Shown here piece after piece: positions 1-9,500 of a stretch of 64,000 bases of DNA. The position numbers and the translations under genes were made by a program. The DNA comes from Acidobacteriota bacterium (GTDB lineage: Bacteria; Acidobacteriota; Blastocatellia; Pyrinomonadales; Pyrinomonadaceae), in NCBI GenBank assembly GCA_019239425.1, contig JAFAZX010000064.1, forward strand, positions 186,001 through 250,000. Direction: 5' to 3'. Each line of letters begins with the position of its first letter. The stretch's first letter is position 1. The notes below the pieces were generated by a model. It did no database searches and was not told the DNA's origin. It saw nothing but the letters and a program-made list of their open reading frames with translations.

Positions 1-1154
1 AAAGCGTAAGGGAGCACCAGAAGGTCGTCGGAAGCTGTCCCGGTCTCGCCGATGCCGCCGACGGCGGAGTACAGGTCGCCGACGGCGGCGTCCGCCAGAG
101 CCGTGCGGTAGATGGAGGCGAAGTCGGCTTCGCCCGCTTTCCTCAGATGGAAACGCGCCTCCTCGCGCACGGAGGCGTGCTGATCGAACAGCGCGCGGCG
201 TAACTCCGCTCGTGCCTTCTCGGGCACACGATTGACGAAGGTGCGCAACGCCTCGCGCCGCACGGGCATGAAGTGGTCGCCCTTCATCAGCTCAAGCAGT
301 CCCTCGGCGGCCCCGCCCGCGATTCCTTCGGAGACCCGGCGCGCCGCCCAGAGACGAATCACAGTGTCCGGTTCGGCGAGCGCGCGTTCGAGCAACGCCC
401 GCGTGTCAGAATTCTCCGCTTCGGCCGCCAGCCTGAAACATATTCTTCTGACAGAGCGGTCGTCCGACTCCAACCCTGACAGGAGCGCGTTCAGACACTT
501 GTCGCTTTTAAGCAAAGACTCGACGGCTTCGACAAACGGGCCGTGGTCGTCGCGGGCCGCCAGCCCGAGCCGCGCGACGAGGGGCAGATTCTCCACGAAG
601 CTCGCGCCGTAGCGCGGCGACAGTCTCGGGATGATTGCCTGCCGCGCGGTTTCGCGGACTTTGCCCACCCAGTCGTTGAGTCGGATGAGCAGGAAAGGGA
701 GTTCGGCGCCGCCGTCCGAACGCGCGAGTCTGTGGACGGCCTCCTCCCTGACGTAGCCGCTCTTGTGGAAGCTCGCCAGACCGAGCAGAGTGTTCCTCTG
801 GTCGGCAAACCTCTCAAGCCGGTCGAGGTCTTTCGGCGCGAGCCGGTGCCACTCCATCCGGTATCTGCCCGTGTAAGGCGACCTCTCTCTGAAGATGGAG
901 TCGAGACCGGCCCAGTCGTCCGGCGTGACCGCGGAGAGAAGCCTGTCCACGGCGGCGGCCGCCGCGCGCGCGACGTAAGGGTTCTCGGACAGGACGAAGG
1001 GCGCGACGTCGACGACGGCCGCAGGCTCTCCCTCGTCGGCGATCTGTTCGATTAACTCGGCGTCGTCACGCTTCGAGGTGATTTTCTCCCAGAGGCTGGC
1101 GGGCGTGTTGAGGCGCTCGATGAGGGCGGCGGTCTGTGCTGAGACGTTTCTCAC
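1..1154 (-). CDS. HEAT-repeat protein (3' end beyond window)
   Basis: The frame is open from a GTG at 1154 to the left edge, giving at least 384 residues. Its N-terminus reads VRNVSAQTAALIERLNTP. The sequence is a series of amphipathic helix pairs typical of HEAT/PBS-lyase-like repeats, with recurring arginine- and alanine-rich stretches such as GYVREEAVHRLAR, KVRETARQAIIPRL and PVRREALRTFVNRV, spaced roughly 35-40 residues apart. Such alpha-solenoids usually mediate protein binding; no catalytic motif is seen. It is the third gene of a minus-strand operon, 31 bp after a propeller-like gene. The stop codon lies outside the window, so total length and any C-terminal domain are unknown. No signal peptide is evident, which suggests a cytoplasmic location. 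Confidence 0.75.
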   Translation of the reverse strand, partial: MRNVSAQTAALIERLNTPASLWEKITSKRDDAELIEQIADEGEPAAVVDVAPFVLSENPYVARAAAAAVDRLLSAVTPDDWAGLDSIFRERSPYTGRYRMEWHRLAPKDLDRLERFADQRNTLLGLASFHKSGYVREEAVHRLARSDGGAELPFLLIRLNDWVGKVRETARQAIIPRLSPRYGASFVENLPLVARLGLAARDDHGPFVEAVESLLKSDKCLNALLSGLESDDRSVRRICFRLAAEAENSDTRALLERALAEPDTVIRLWAARRVSEGIAGGAAEGLLELMKGDHFMPVRREALRTFVNRVPEKARAELRRALFDQHASVREEARFHLRKAGEADFASIYRTALADAAVGDLYSAVGGIGETGTASDDLLVLPYA

Positions 1155-1185
1155 GATAAAGAATTACACGCGGCGGTTCGTGACT

Positions 1186-2160
1186 TCAGCCCAGCCTGAC
1201 GACGGTGATGGCTTCGGCGCCCGCGACCGCGAACCTTCCGTTCGCCGGGTCGAGCGCCAACGCGGGCGTCGGCGTCTCCTGGTGCCAGATGATGCTGCTG
1301 TTCTCTCTGCCACTCGCCAGCTCGTCCCAGCGTTGGACGACCTGTCCCGTCTTCAGCTCGAAGAGCTTCGGGTGGTCGAAGAACCCGACGGCAAACTCGC
1401 CCAGGGGCATCAGCGTGCCGACCTGTTCGGCGACGGGCGAGAGCGAGACGAGCCGCCCTTCGGTCAGGTCGTAGACGCCGACGAGGGGCGACTGCTCGAT
1501 CTCGGCGTCGGCGGCGAAGACGAAAGTGTCCGGGCCGTTGAAGGCGGCCGCATGAAGCTCCCCGTGCACACCTTCGATTTTGAGATGCCAAATTTCGTCG
1601 AGGCTCTTCGGCTCGGCGAGGGCACGCTCAACGTCGTAGACCTCGCCCGTGTCGAACGGGTGCCACACCCAGCCGGCACTCAAAAGGTAGCGGCCGCCGG
1701 GGCTGAACTGAAGGCGGGAGTGGAAGAAGTCCGCCGGCTTGTTTTCGCGGGCCGTCAGCCTCCGGCCGGTCTCGACCTCTTCAATCTCTATCTTGCAGTA
1801 CTCCTCGGGGCAGTGCGCGATGACGGCCCTCCCGTCCGCGAGCCTCGACAGGGCCACGGGGTACTCGTACGCCTCGGCGTGATAGAAACTCCGGTTCAGC
1901 TCTCGGAGGAGTCGCCCGTTCCTGATGAGGAGACCTTTCGTCCCGAGGCTCTCGTAGATGACCACGTACTCGCAGTCCGGCAGAGCGACGGCGCGGTCGA
2001 ATCTGTATCCCCAGCTTATGCGCGGCTCGACGAACGTCCCGTCCAGCCGGTAGCGCTTGGCCCCTCCCACCCAGTCGACGAGTTCGTCGCCGTGCCAGCA
2101 CAGAGACTTGACCCGCGTGCCCTTACTTAAAGGGATAACGATGCGTTCGACTTCTCTCAT
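1186..2160 (-). CDS. Propeller-like hypothetical protein
   Basis: A 324-residue protein starting MREVERIVIPLSKG with no signal peptide. It has repeated short beta-strand segments with WD40/YncE-like character, for example RLQFSPGGRYLLSAGWVWHPFDTGEVYDV and PALALDPANGRFAVAGAEAITVV, so a beta-propeller fold is likely. No catalytic motif is recognised. It begins 6 bp after the stop of the secreted WD40 gene and is followed 31 bp later by the HEAT protein, so the three are probably co-transcribed. A propeller plus a HEAT solenoid suggests a protein-interaction or sensing module; this is inference. The family is not recognised by name. Confidence 0.7.
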   Translation of the reverse strand: MREVERIVIPLSKGTRVKSLCWHGDELVDWVGGAKRYRLDGTFVEPRISWGYRFDRAVALPDCEYVVIYESLGTKGLLIRNGRLLRELNRSFYHAEAYEYPVALSRLADGRAVIAHCPEEYCKIEIEEVETGRRLTARENKPADFFHSRLQFSPGGRYLLSAGWVWHPFDTGEVYDVERALAEPKSLDEIWHLKIEGVHGELHAAAFNGPDTFVFAADAEIEQSPLVGVYDLTEGRLVSLSPVAEQVGTLMPLGEFAVGFFDHPKLFELKTGQVVQRWDELASGRENSSIIWHQETPTPALALDPANGRFAVAGAEAITVVRLG

Positions 2161-2166
2161 CTCGCG

Positions 2167-3864
2167 TTATTGTACCGGCGGCCTCATGCCCGCACGGAGG
2201 AGCGCGTTGACGAACTGCTCTTCGAGTTCGAAGACGCGCTTGAACGCCTCGCGCTTCTTCGCGGGGCCGCCTTCGAGCAGAACCTTTACGTCGTCGGCGT
2301 CGCTCCGCAGTTCGGCCGCGCCGCCCGCGGAGATTTCGATGAAGGCCGTGCCGAAGTGGTCGGCGCCGAGCGTCAGCGGCTCTTTCGGTATGGACAGGAG
2401 GCCTTCCGAGAGGAGGCGCTTCCTGACCGTCTCGAAGTCCGTCTTCAACTGTGCGAGACGCCCGGACGCGAGGCACTTGCCGGAGTTGTTCGTCGCGAAG
2501 AAGGTTCCGTCCCGGTAGATTTTGACGATGAAGCTTTCGTCCCAGCCCGGGTTCTGCGTGCGGCCGAAGACGATGTAGTCGGAACCGGCCGCCGAAGACT
2601 GCTCGCGCGGCAGGAGCTGGCTGAACGTTTTGACCCGAGCCCGGTCTGTGGCCGCGCTGCTCTCGATGGCCCAGTCCCGCAGCACGACGGGGACGCCCGC
2701 GGCGCCCCGAACAGCGTCCGGGTTCGAGACCTCCAACTTCCACGGCAGCTCGAACTCACTGCGCATCGGGTTCGGGACTTTCGACAGGGACGTGATGAAG
2801 GCGGCGTCGCCTTCGACCAAGACCTCGCCGCACAAAGGAGAGTCCTGCTTCTTCAGGAGCGGGCCGCGCAGTCGTTCGACGGCGTAGAGCAGTGCGAACC
2901 CGTCGTCACTGGCCGCCGCCAGCAGACTGTCGTCGGGGCTAAAGGCCAGGCCCCTGATCGGGTAGTTGCCGAAGGAGACGAAGCCGAGTTCCCGTGCGCC
3001 CGCGAGTTCCCAAAGGCTCACGACCCCTTCGCCCCCGCCGTACGTCCCGCCCGCGACGGCGAACAGCCTCCCCGAATGTGAGACGTCCGCGGCGAAGACG
3101 CCGTTCCTGAAATCGGTCAGCTCGCCGACCTTCTCGCCCGCGGGGAAGGCCCTCACCTCGACGGACTTTCGTCCGAAGATCGAACCACCGCCCGAGACGA
3201 CGTGCCGGCCGTCCGGCGACAGGCGGCCGAAGAAGCTGGGCGCCTCGGTCGGCCAAACGTCCTTCATCTTCCGGCCCTCGACATCCCAGACCCGTATCGA
3301 GCCGTTCCCGCAGACGACGACGAACTTGCCGTCCGGCGAGAATGAGACGCCGTCGAAAGAGTTCCGGCGGCCGTCCCCGTCGGCGATGACGGTCGCCTTG
3401 CCCGAATTGATGTCGTAGAGAATCGCCGCCGTGTCAGACGAGTAGGCGAGCTTCGAGCCGTCGGGCGAGAAACTTAAGTCCGACGCCTTTCCGCGATTCG
3501 ACAGAAGGGTCTTATGCGAGCGCCAGGAGCCGACCGCCCACAGCAACACGTCGCCGCCGTCCGTGGCCGCGGCGAACAGCTTGCCGTCGGGTGAGAAGGC
3601 CACCTTCATCACGGGGGGCTTGCGGGCGAGCGCGAGCGGCCGGGCGACGACCGCGCCGTCCGCGACGCGCCAGATCGAAACGCCTCTGTCGCCGGCCGCC
3701 AGCAGCCTCCCGTCGGGAGAGAAGGCGACCGCCTGGACGAAATGGTCGGGACTCTCGAACTTGGCGACGAGGGCGCCGGGCTGTTCCTGCGCCCTCGACA
3801 CCGCCGACAGAGACAGGACGGCGGCGACGGTAAGGACGTTCGTCAGGAAGAAGGTTCTTGACAC
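2167..3864 (-). CDS. Secreted WD40-repeat protein
   Basis: A 565-residue protein. A GTG start at 3864, preceded by GAGGAGAACCTC, gives a signal peptide (MSRTFFLTNVLTVAAVLSLSA, cleavage near SRA-QEQ). Residues about 40-330 hold at least six WD40-type blades marked by the repeated phrase AFSPDGRLLAA, SFSPDGSKLAYSS and similar. Residues about 380-565 form a separate C-terminal region without blades, containing a short beta-rich part (DYIVFGRTQNPGWDESFIVKIYRDG) and a helical tail. It is the first gene of a three-gene minus-strand operon. The protein is probably periplasmic or extracellular; its partner or ligand is unknown. The divergent neighbour at 3958 is a membrane protein, so the 93-bp gap must hold both promoters. 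Confidence 0.8.
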   Translation of the reverse strand: MSRTFFLTNVLTVAAVLSLSAVSRAQEQPGALVAKFESPDHFVQAVAFSPDGRLLAAGDRGVSIWRVADGAVVARPLALARKPPVMKVAFSPDGKLFAAATDGGDVLLWAVGSWRSHKTLLSNRGKASDLSFSPDGSKLAYSSDTAAILYDINSGKATVIADGDGRRNSFDGVSFSPDGKFVVVCGNGSIRVWDVEGRKMKDVWPTEAPSFFGRLSPDGRHVVSGGGSIFGRKSVEVRAFPAGEKVGELTDFRNGVFAADVSHSGRLFAVAGGTYGGGEGVVSLWELAGARELGFVSFGNYPIRGLAFSPDDSLLAAASDDGFALLYAVERLRGPLLKKQDSPLCGEVLVEGDAAFITSLSKVPNPMRSEFELPWKLEVSNPDAVRGAAGVPVVLRDWAIESSAATDRARVKTFSQLLPREQSSAAGSDYIVFGRTQNPGWDESFIVKIYRDGTFFATNNSGKCLASGRLAQLKTDFETVRKRLLSEGLLSIPKEPLTLGADHFGTAFIEISAGGAAELRSDADDVKVLLEGGPAKKREAFKRVFELEEQFVNALLRAGMRPPVQ

Positions 3865-3957
3865 GAGGTTCTCCTCATTCTTTTCACAACGTAGTTAGCG
3901 TGAGCCGTGATTCACCTGTCAATCCGCTCCCGGTGACTTTTAATTATAGATGGATTC

Positions 3958-5070
3958 ATGAAGGGAGCGTCCATCTCGGATATACTCTCTCGCGTGACGC
4001 ACCGCGGAAAGGGATGCCTTTTGGTGCTGCTCCTCGCGGCGTGCGCGGCGCGTGTGCTCGCGCACAACCCGATGACGAGTTGGGCCGTGGCGCGCCTGCA
4101 CGCAGACCGCGTCGAGCTTGAAGTGGAGTTGTCGTCCGAGTCGGCCTGGACGCTCATGGGCGGCTCGCTCGATGTCGCGCCCGATGTCGGCGCCAGACTG
4201 CCGAAGTTGAAGGAGCTGGCGCCGAGCTTATACGAGGTCTCTGCCGGCGGCTCTCAACTCGCCCCGACCTCTGTCGAGGTGGAGCTGCGCGAGGAGGACG
4301 GCGTCGGTTTCGTCCTCGTCTACCCCAGGTCTTCGGGCGCGCCGCTCCGCTTCGACGCGGCCTTCCTCCGGAGCCTGCCGGCCGGGCACAAGACGGCGCT
4401 CACGCTGAAGGACGCGGACGACAAGGTCATGCGGACTGAGGTGTTGACGGCCGCGGCGAGTTCCCTGGAGGCGAAGGCCGACGACTCGTCCTCCCCCGCG
4501 GCGGGCGGGCGCGTCGCGTCGTTCTGGAGTTTCCTCAAGCTCGGGGTCGGGCACATCCTGACGGGCTACGACCACCTGCTCTTTCTCCTCGGACTGCTGG
4601 TGGCCTGTCGCCGCTTCTCGACGGCGGCGAAGATCATCACCTGCTTCACGCTCGCGCACTCCCTGACGCTCGCGCTCGCGGCGCTCGACGTGGTCTCGCT
4701 GCCGTCTCGCCTGGTCGAGCCGCTGATCGCGGCCTCCATCGTCTTCGTCGCCGTCGAGAACATTGTGCGGAAGGGTGAGCCGGGCTGGCGCTGGGCGCTC
4801 ACCTTCACGCTCGGCCTCGTCCACGGCTTCGGCTTCGCGGGCGCGCTCAAAGAGGCCGGACTCGGCGCGGGCGGGGCCGGACTGCTCGTCCCGCTCTTCT
4901 CGTTCAACCTCGGGGTGGAGTTGGGGCAGGCGGGCGTCGCGGCCGTCGTCCTGCCGCTGCTCTGGAAGCTGCGCGACCTGCCGGCCTTCGAAAGCTACGG
5001 CCGCAACGTCATCTCCGCCGCCATCGCCCTCGCGGGCGCGTGGTGGTTCGTCACGCGACTGCTGTTTTAA
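3958..5070 (+). CDS. HupE/UreJ-type membrane protein
   Basis: A 370-residue protein with a signal or first membrane segment (GCLLVLLLAACAARVLA). A soluble extracytoplasmic region covers about residues 35-175, and six to seven membrane helices fill the C-terminal half. The C-terminal motifs HILTGYDHLLFLLGLL, CFTLAHSLTLALAAL and LGLVHGFGFAGALKEAGL match the HupE/UreJ_2 family, whose conserved His and Asp residues suggest metal (Ni/Co-like) handling. That role is known only for some family members and is inferred here. ATG 3958 is used; a GTG at 3994 would place the signal peptide closer to the start and is a plausible alternative. No urease or hydrogenase genes are nearby. Confidence 0.82.
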   Translation: MKGASISDILSRVTHRGKGCLLVLLLAACAARVLAHNPMTSWAVARLHADRVELEVELSSESAWTLMGGSLDVAPDVGARLPKLKELAPSLYEVSAGGSQLAPTSVEVELREEDGVGFVLVYPRSSGAPLRFDAAFLRSLPAGHKTALTLKDADDKVMRTEVLTAAASSLEAKADDSSSPAAGGRVASFWSFLKLGVGHILTGYDHLLFLLGLLVACRRFSTAAKIITCFTLAHSLTLALAALDVVSLPSRLVEPLIAASIVFVAVENIVRKGEPGWRWALTFTLGLVHGFGFAGALKEAGLGAGGAGLLVPLFSFNLGVELGQAGVAAVVLPLLWKLRDLPAFESYGRNVISAAIALAGAWWFVTRLLF

Positions 5071-5150
5071 TGATGAATGATGAGTGATGAACGATGAATT
5101 AAGACAAGCTGCTTCTTATTCATCACTCATCACTCATCATTCATCATTTC
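5071..5150. repeat. Fold-back repeat of TGATGAG heptads (family A)
   Basis: Directly after the stop of the HupE-like gene, a tract of degenerate TGATGAG units is followed by a short spacer and the reverse-complementary tract (CATCACTCATCACTC...). The two arms would form a long imperfect hairpin between convergent genes, so it may act as a bidirectional terminator. Three further copies lie near 46797, 48772 and 60535, each with a different loop. Confidence 0.85.
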
Positions 5151-5151
5151 T

Positions 5152-6255
5152 TCAGTTCGTCTCGACCGGGTAGATGAGGCCGACGTTCTTCGGCGTGACG
5201 AGCTGGTGTTCGACGAAGACGGCCGAGGGGGCCTGCTTCTTCTGTAGGATGGCGAGGGCGAGTGGGATCAGCTCGTCGCCGTAGCGCTCGGGGAAGTAGG
5301 CCACCGAGCCGACGAGGCGCGTGCCCGGCCGCCGCAGCTCCTCCAGCGCAGACCTCACGGCGTTCTGCCCCATCACCGCGCAGAGTTGGCCGCGGCCCGC
5401 CTCCTCGAACGCGCGCAGCACGCCGAGCGCGCTCGGGTCGTTGACGGCCAGCACCAGCGTCCGCTTCGGGCGCGTGCGGCGCAGGTAGCGGCGCGCGACC
5501 TCAAGGCTCTTGTCGAAGATGCCCTTGCCGTCGAGCCGCGCCGCCTGCGCCTGCTTGAGGGCGGGCAAGACCTCGCCGAGTCCCGCCAGCATCCCCGTGA
5601 TTCTCAACTGCGGGAGCGGCCCCGCCAGGGGCAGCTCGACCTGCAAGACCTCCTCCACCTGCCCGCCCCAGTTCGCCTTCGCCCAGCGCCCGAGCGCGCG
5701 CCCGCCGATGAGACCCGCCTGGTAGTTGTTCGCGCCGAAGTACGTGGCGCCGGGGTGCGGGATGTCGATGGCGATGACGGGTATGTCGGCCTCGATGAAC
5801 TTCGAAGAGATGATGGGCGCGACCTGCTCGAAGGCCTGGAACTCTAAGACCAGATCGACGCGCTCGCGCACGAGGAGGTCTGCGTTGCGCAGGGCGCGCG
5901 TCGGGCTGTAGCGGTTGTCCACGGTGACGAGCGGAATCTGCTCGCGGTCGGCGGCGCGCTGCACGCTCGCGCTGACGGCGCGCGAGAACTCAGAGTCCGT
6001 CGCCTGCGCGGCGAAGCCGAGGCGGAAGCCCGGGCCGCCGAGGGGTTTGACGAGGCTGCGGTATTCGTTCTTGCCCGCGCGCTCAAGCAGGCCGCCGCGC
6101 ACGAGGCTCTGCGCGAGCCTGTGGGCCGTGGTCTTGCTCAGGCCCGTGCGGCCGACGAGGTCGCGCAGGGCGAGGAGTTCGCCCTCGTGTCGGAAGGCCT
6201 TCAACAGTGCGCAGGCGCGGACGACCGCCTCGGCGACGCTCGACTTGTTCTCCAT
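5152..6255 (-). CDS. IclR-type HTH fused to LacI/sugar-binding domain
   Basis: A 367-residue regulator. Residues about 5-65 form an IclR-like winged HTH (AEAVVRACALLKAFRHEGELLALRDLVGRTGLSKTTAHRLAQSLVRGGLLER). Residues about 85-350 are not the usual IclR effector domain but a type-1 periplasmic-binding-protein fold of the Peripla_BP_4 kind (IPVIAIDIPHPGATYFGANNYQAGLIGGRALGRW; VLAVNDPSALGVLRAFEEAG). It is therefore a cytoplasmic sugar-responsive repressor assembled from two families. It is divergent from the giant PL11 protein, with two TTCCGCAT...CGGAA palindromes in the shared gap, one 15 bp upstream of its own ATG. It probably controls that gene and itself; this is inference from position and motif. 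Confidence 0.85.
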   Translation of the reverse strand: MENKSSVAEAVVRACALLKAFRHEGELLALRDLVGRTGLSKTTAHRLAQSLVRGGLLERAGKNEYRSLVKPLGGPGFRLGFAAQATDSEFSRAVSASVQRAADREQIPLVTVDNRYSPTRALRNADLLVRERVDLVLEFQAFEQVAPIISSKFIEADIPVIAIDIPHPGATYFGANNYQAGLIGGRALGRWAKANWGGQVEEVLQVELPLAGPLPQLRITGMLAGLGEVLPALKQAQAARLDGKGIFDKSLEVARRYLRRTRPKRTLVLAVNDPSALGVLRAFEEAGRGQLCAVMGQNAVRSALEELRRPGTRLVGSVAYFPERYGDELIPLALAILQKKQAPSAVFVEHQLVTPKNVGLIYPVETN

Positions 6256-6270
6256 CAGTCAGGGAGTCCG

Positions 6271-6285
6271 TTCCGCATGTCGGAA
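6271..6285. promoter_or_regulatory. IclR-like operator, proximal to regulator gene
   Basis: TTCCGCATGTCGGAA: 5-bp arms TTCCG/CGGAA around a 5-bp centre, 15 bp upstream of the regulator ATG at 6255. The same TTCCGCAT half recurs at 6347. On the minus strand a TATGAT hexamer lies just upstream (about 6307-6312) and would fit a -10 box, so a protein bound here would sit near the regulator's transcription start and could repress it. The assignment to the IclR-domain protein is inferred. Confidence 0.6.
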
Positions 6286-6346
6286 TGTTGGCAGGACAAA
6301 CAAATCATACACGACCGGCGATTTTTCTGGAGATTTTTCCCGCGCG

Positions 6347-6361
6347 TTCCGCATCGCGGAA
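6347..6361. promoter_or_regulatory. IclR-like operator, central to the divergent region
   Basis: TTCCGCATCGCGGAA: a perfect palindrome with 6-bp arms and a 3-bp centre, 76 bp centre-to-centre from the related site at 6271-6285. It lies upstream of a weak sigma-70-like pair on the plus strand (TTGTCT 6387-6392, 17-bp gap, TATCCT 6410-6415). Two sites of the same sequence in one divergent intergenic region support a specific regulator binding there. Confidence 0.6.
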
Positions 6362-6518
6362 TCGGGCACGCTGCAAAAACTTCTGCTTGTCTGAGGTCTT
6401 GAACCTCTCTATCCTCCGCCGGACTTTACAATCGACGGCGGCCTGTTCAAGCCCCCGACCGCGGCTCCGAACTCACAACCACAGGCGGTCTACCTTCAAA
6501 GCGGCAGAGGCGAAACGT

Positions 6519-9500
6519 ATGTTTAAGAAGAATCTCAGGGCGGGTCTCATTCTGGCGGCGGCGCTCTTCATCCTGTCGGCGACGGCGAGGGCGCAGTACC
6601 TGATGGAGAATTTGGGCCGCGGCATCGTCGCCGTCCGGCAGAACGGGACGGACGTGTACGTCGGCTGGCGCCTCTTCGGCACAGACCCCGCCTCGGTCGC
6701 CTTCAACCTCTACCGCTCGACGGGGGGCGGCCCGGCCGTCCAGCTTAACGCGGCCCCCATCGCCGACACGACGAACTTCATAGACACCACGGCCGACCTC
6801 ACGCAGTCGAACGCCTACTTCGTGCGTCCGGTCGTGGGCGGCGTCGAGCGCGCGCCCTCGGCGGCCTACACGCTTCCGGCGAACGCGCCCGCGCAGCAGT
6901 ACCTCAACATCCCGCTTCAGATTCCGGCGGGCGGCACGACCCCCGACAACGTCGCCTACACCTACACCGCCAACGACGCCTCGGTCGGCGACGTGGACGG
7001 CGACGGCGAGTACGAGATCATCCTCAAGTGGGACCCGACCAACTCGAAGGACAACTCGCAGAGCGGCTACACGGGTAACGTCTACCTCGACGCCTACAAG
7101 CTCAACGGCACGCGCCTGTGGCGCATCGACCTCGGCAAGAACATCCGCGCCGGCGCGCACTACACGCAGTTCATGGTCTACGACCTCGACGGCGACGGGA
7201 AGGCTGAGGTCGCCTGCAAGACCGCGCCCGGCACCGTCGACGGCGCGGGCCAGTTCGTCCTCCGCGCAGGCGACGACCCGACGGCGGACTACCGCAACTC
7301 CTCCGGCTACATCCTCTCCGGCCCCGAGTACCTGACGGTCTTTAACGGCCTGACCGGCGCGGCGATGGCGACCGTTCCTTACGACCCGCCGCGCGGCACC
7401 GTCTCCTCCTGGGGCGACTCATATGGCAACCGCGTCGATAGGTTCCTCGGCGGCATCGCTTATCTCGACGGCAAGCGCCCGAGCCTCATCATGGCCCGCG
7501 GCTACTACACGCGCGCCTACGTCGCCGCCTGGAACTGGCGCGACGGACAGCTCTCGAAGGTCTGGGCCTTCGACACGGGCCACACGGGCACGACGAACCA
7601 GTGGTCTGCGTGGCGCGGGCAGGGCGCGCATAGCTTGACCATCGGCGACGTGGACGGCGACGGCAAGGACGAGATCACCTACGGCGCCGCCGCCATCGAC
7701 GACAACGGCACCGGTCTTTATTCGACCGGCCTCGGCCACGGCGACGCACTACACATGACGGATATGGACCCCGACCGCCCCGGTCAGGAGGTCTACATGG
7801 TGCACGAGGAACCGGCGAACTACGGCCCGTACGGCGAAGAGTTCCGCGACGCGAAGACGGGCGCGCTCATCTTCGGCGTCTCGGGCGAGGGCGCGGACGT
7901 GGGACGAGGCGTGGCGTTCGACATCGACCCGCGCTACCGCGGCTACGAGATGTACGGCTCGCGCGGCGGGCTCTGGAACGCGAAGGGCGTGCAGATCAGC
8001 ACCTCGGCCCCCTCGCCGAAGAACTTCGGCATCTGGTGGGACGCAGACCTCCTGCGCGAGTTCGAGGACGGCACGACCATCTCGAAGTGGGACTGGGTCA
8101 ACAGCAAGACGAACACGATACTTTCGCCCTCGGGCCTCGCGTCTAACAACGGGACGAAGGCGACGCCCGCGCTCGTCGGCGACATCCTCGGCGACTGGCG
8201 CGAGGAGGTCGTGTGGCGTACGGCCGACAACACGGCGCTGCGCATCTACACGACGACGATCCCGGCCACGAACCGCATCTACACGCTGATGCACGACCAC
8301 CAGTATCGTGAAGCCATCGCGTGGCAGAACACCGCCTACAACCAGCCGCCGCACCCGAGCTTCTACCTCGGCGACGGCATGGGCGCCGTGCCGAAGGCCA
8401 ACATCGTCACCTCGCTCAACGCGAAGATTGCGGCCATCACCTCGGTCACGGACGACACCGGCGCGTCCTCGACGGACAAGGTCACGAGCGACAACACGAT
8501 CATCCTCTCCGGCACGGCGGGCGCGAATAACACCGTCACCATCTCGCTCGAAGGCTCGGGCGAGGTCGGCACGACGACGGCCGACGCGGCGGGCAACTGG
8601 ACGTTCGACTACACCGCAGCGCCGCTCTCGGACGGCGCGCACACCTTCACGGCCGTCGCCACCGACGAGAACGGCGGGCAGACGCCGGAGTCCGATTCCT
8701 TCACCGTCAACGTCGACACCGTGGCCCCTTCCGCGCCCGCCATCAACAGCATCGGCAGCGGCTCGCTCATCTTCAAGGGCAAGGCCGAGCCCGGCACGAC
8801 CGTTAGCGTCACGCGCACGGGCGCCGGCGTCATCGGAACGGCCACGGCCGACGTGAGCGGCTCGTGGACTCTGACCTACACCAGCTCTCTGCCGCAGGGC
8901 GTCTACGCCTTCACGGCCACGGCGACCGACACGGCGGGCAACACGAGCCCCGCCTCGGCCGAATACACGGTTGACACGGGACTGACCGTGCCCGTCATCA
9001 CGAGCATCGTCTCCGACACGGGCACGCTCTCGAACGACCGTGTGACGAGTGACCGGACGCTCATCCTGAACGGCACGGCCGGCGCGGGCCACACCGTGAC
9101 GGTCTCGCGCGCGGACGCCGGAATCATCGGCGCGGCCATCGCCGACGGCTCGGGCAACTGGTCGTTCGACTACACGAACACGGTGCTCGCGCCCGGCACC
9201 TACACCTTCAACGCAAAGGGCACGGACAACTCGAACCACGACAGTCTCTCTTCCCCAGACTTCGTCGTGACGGTCGAAGACACCCCGCCGGCCGTCTCCT
9301 CCATCAACCGCCAGAACCCTTCGGGGGCGACCATCAACGGCGGCACGGTCGTCTTCCGCGTCACCTTCAGCGAGCAGGTGAGCGGCGTCGACTCGAACGA
9401 CTTCGCCTTGACGACGACGGGCTCGACGACCGGCAGCATCGGCACGACCGCGACCGTTTCGGGCACGACCTACGACGTGACGGTGGGCTCGGTCGCGGGC

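Noticed and set aside
5071-5150. The TGATGAG tract as a CRISPR array
   Set aside because: Units are 7 bp, without spacers, and the second half is the inverted complement of the first; no cas genes are present.
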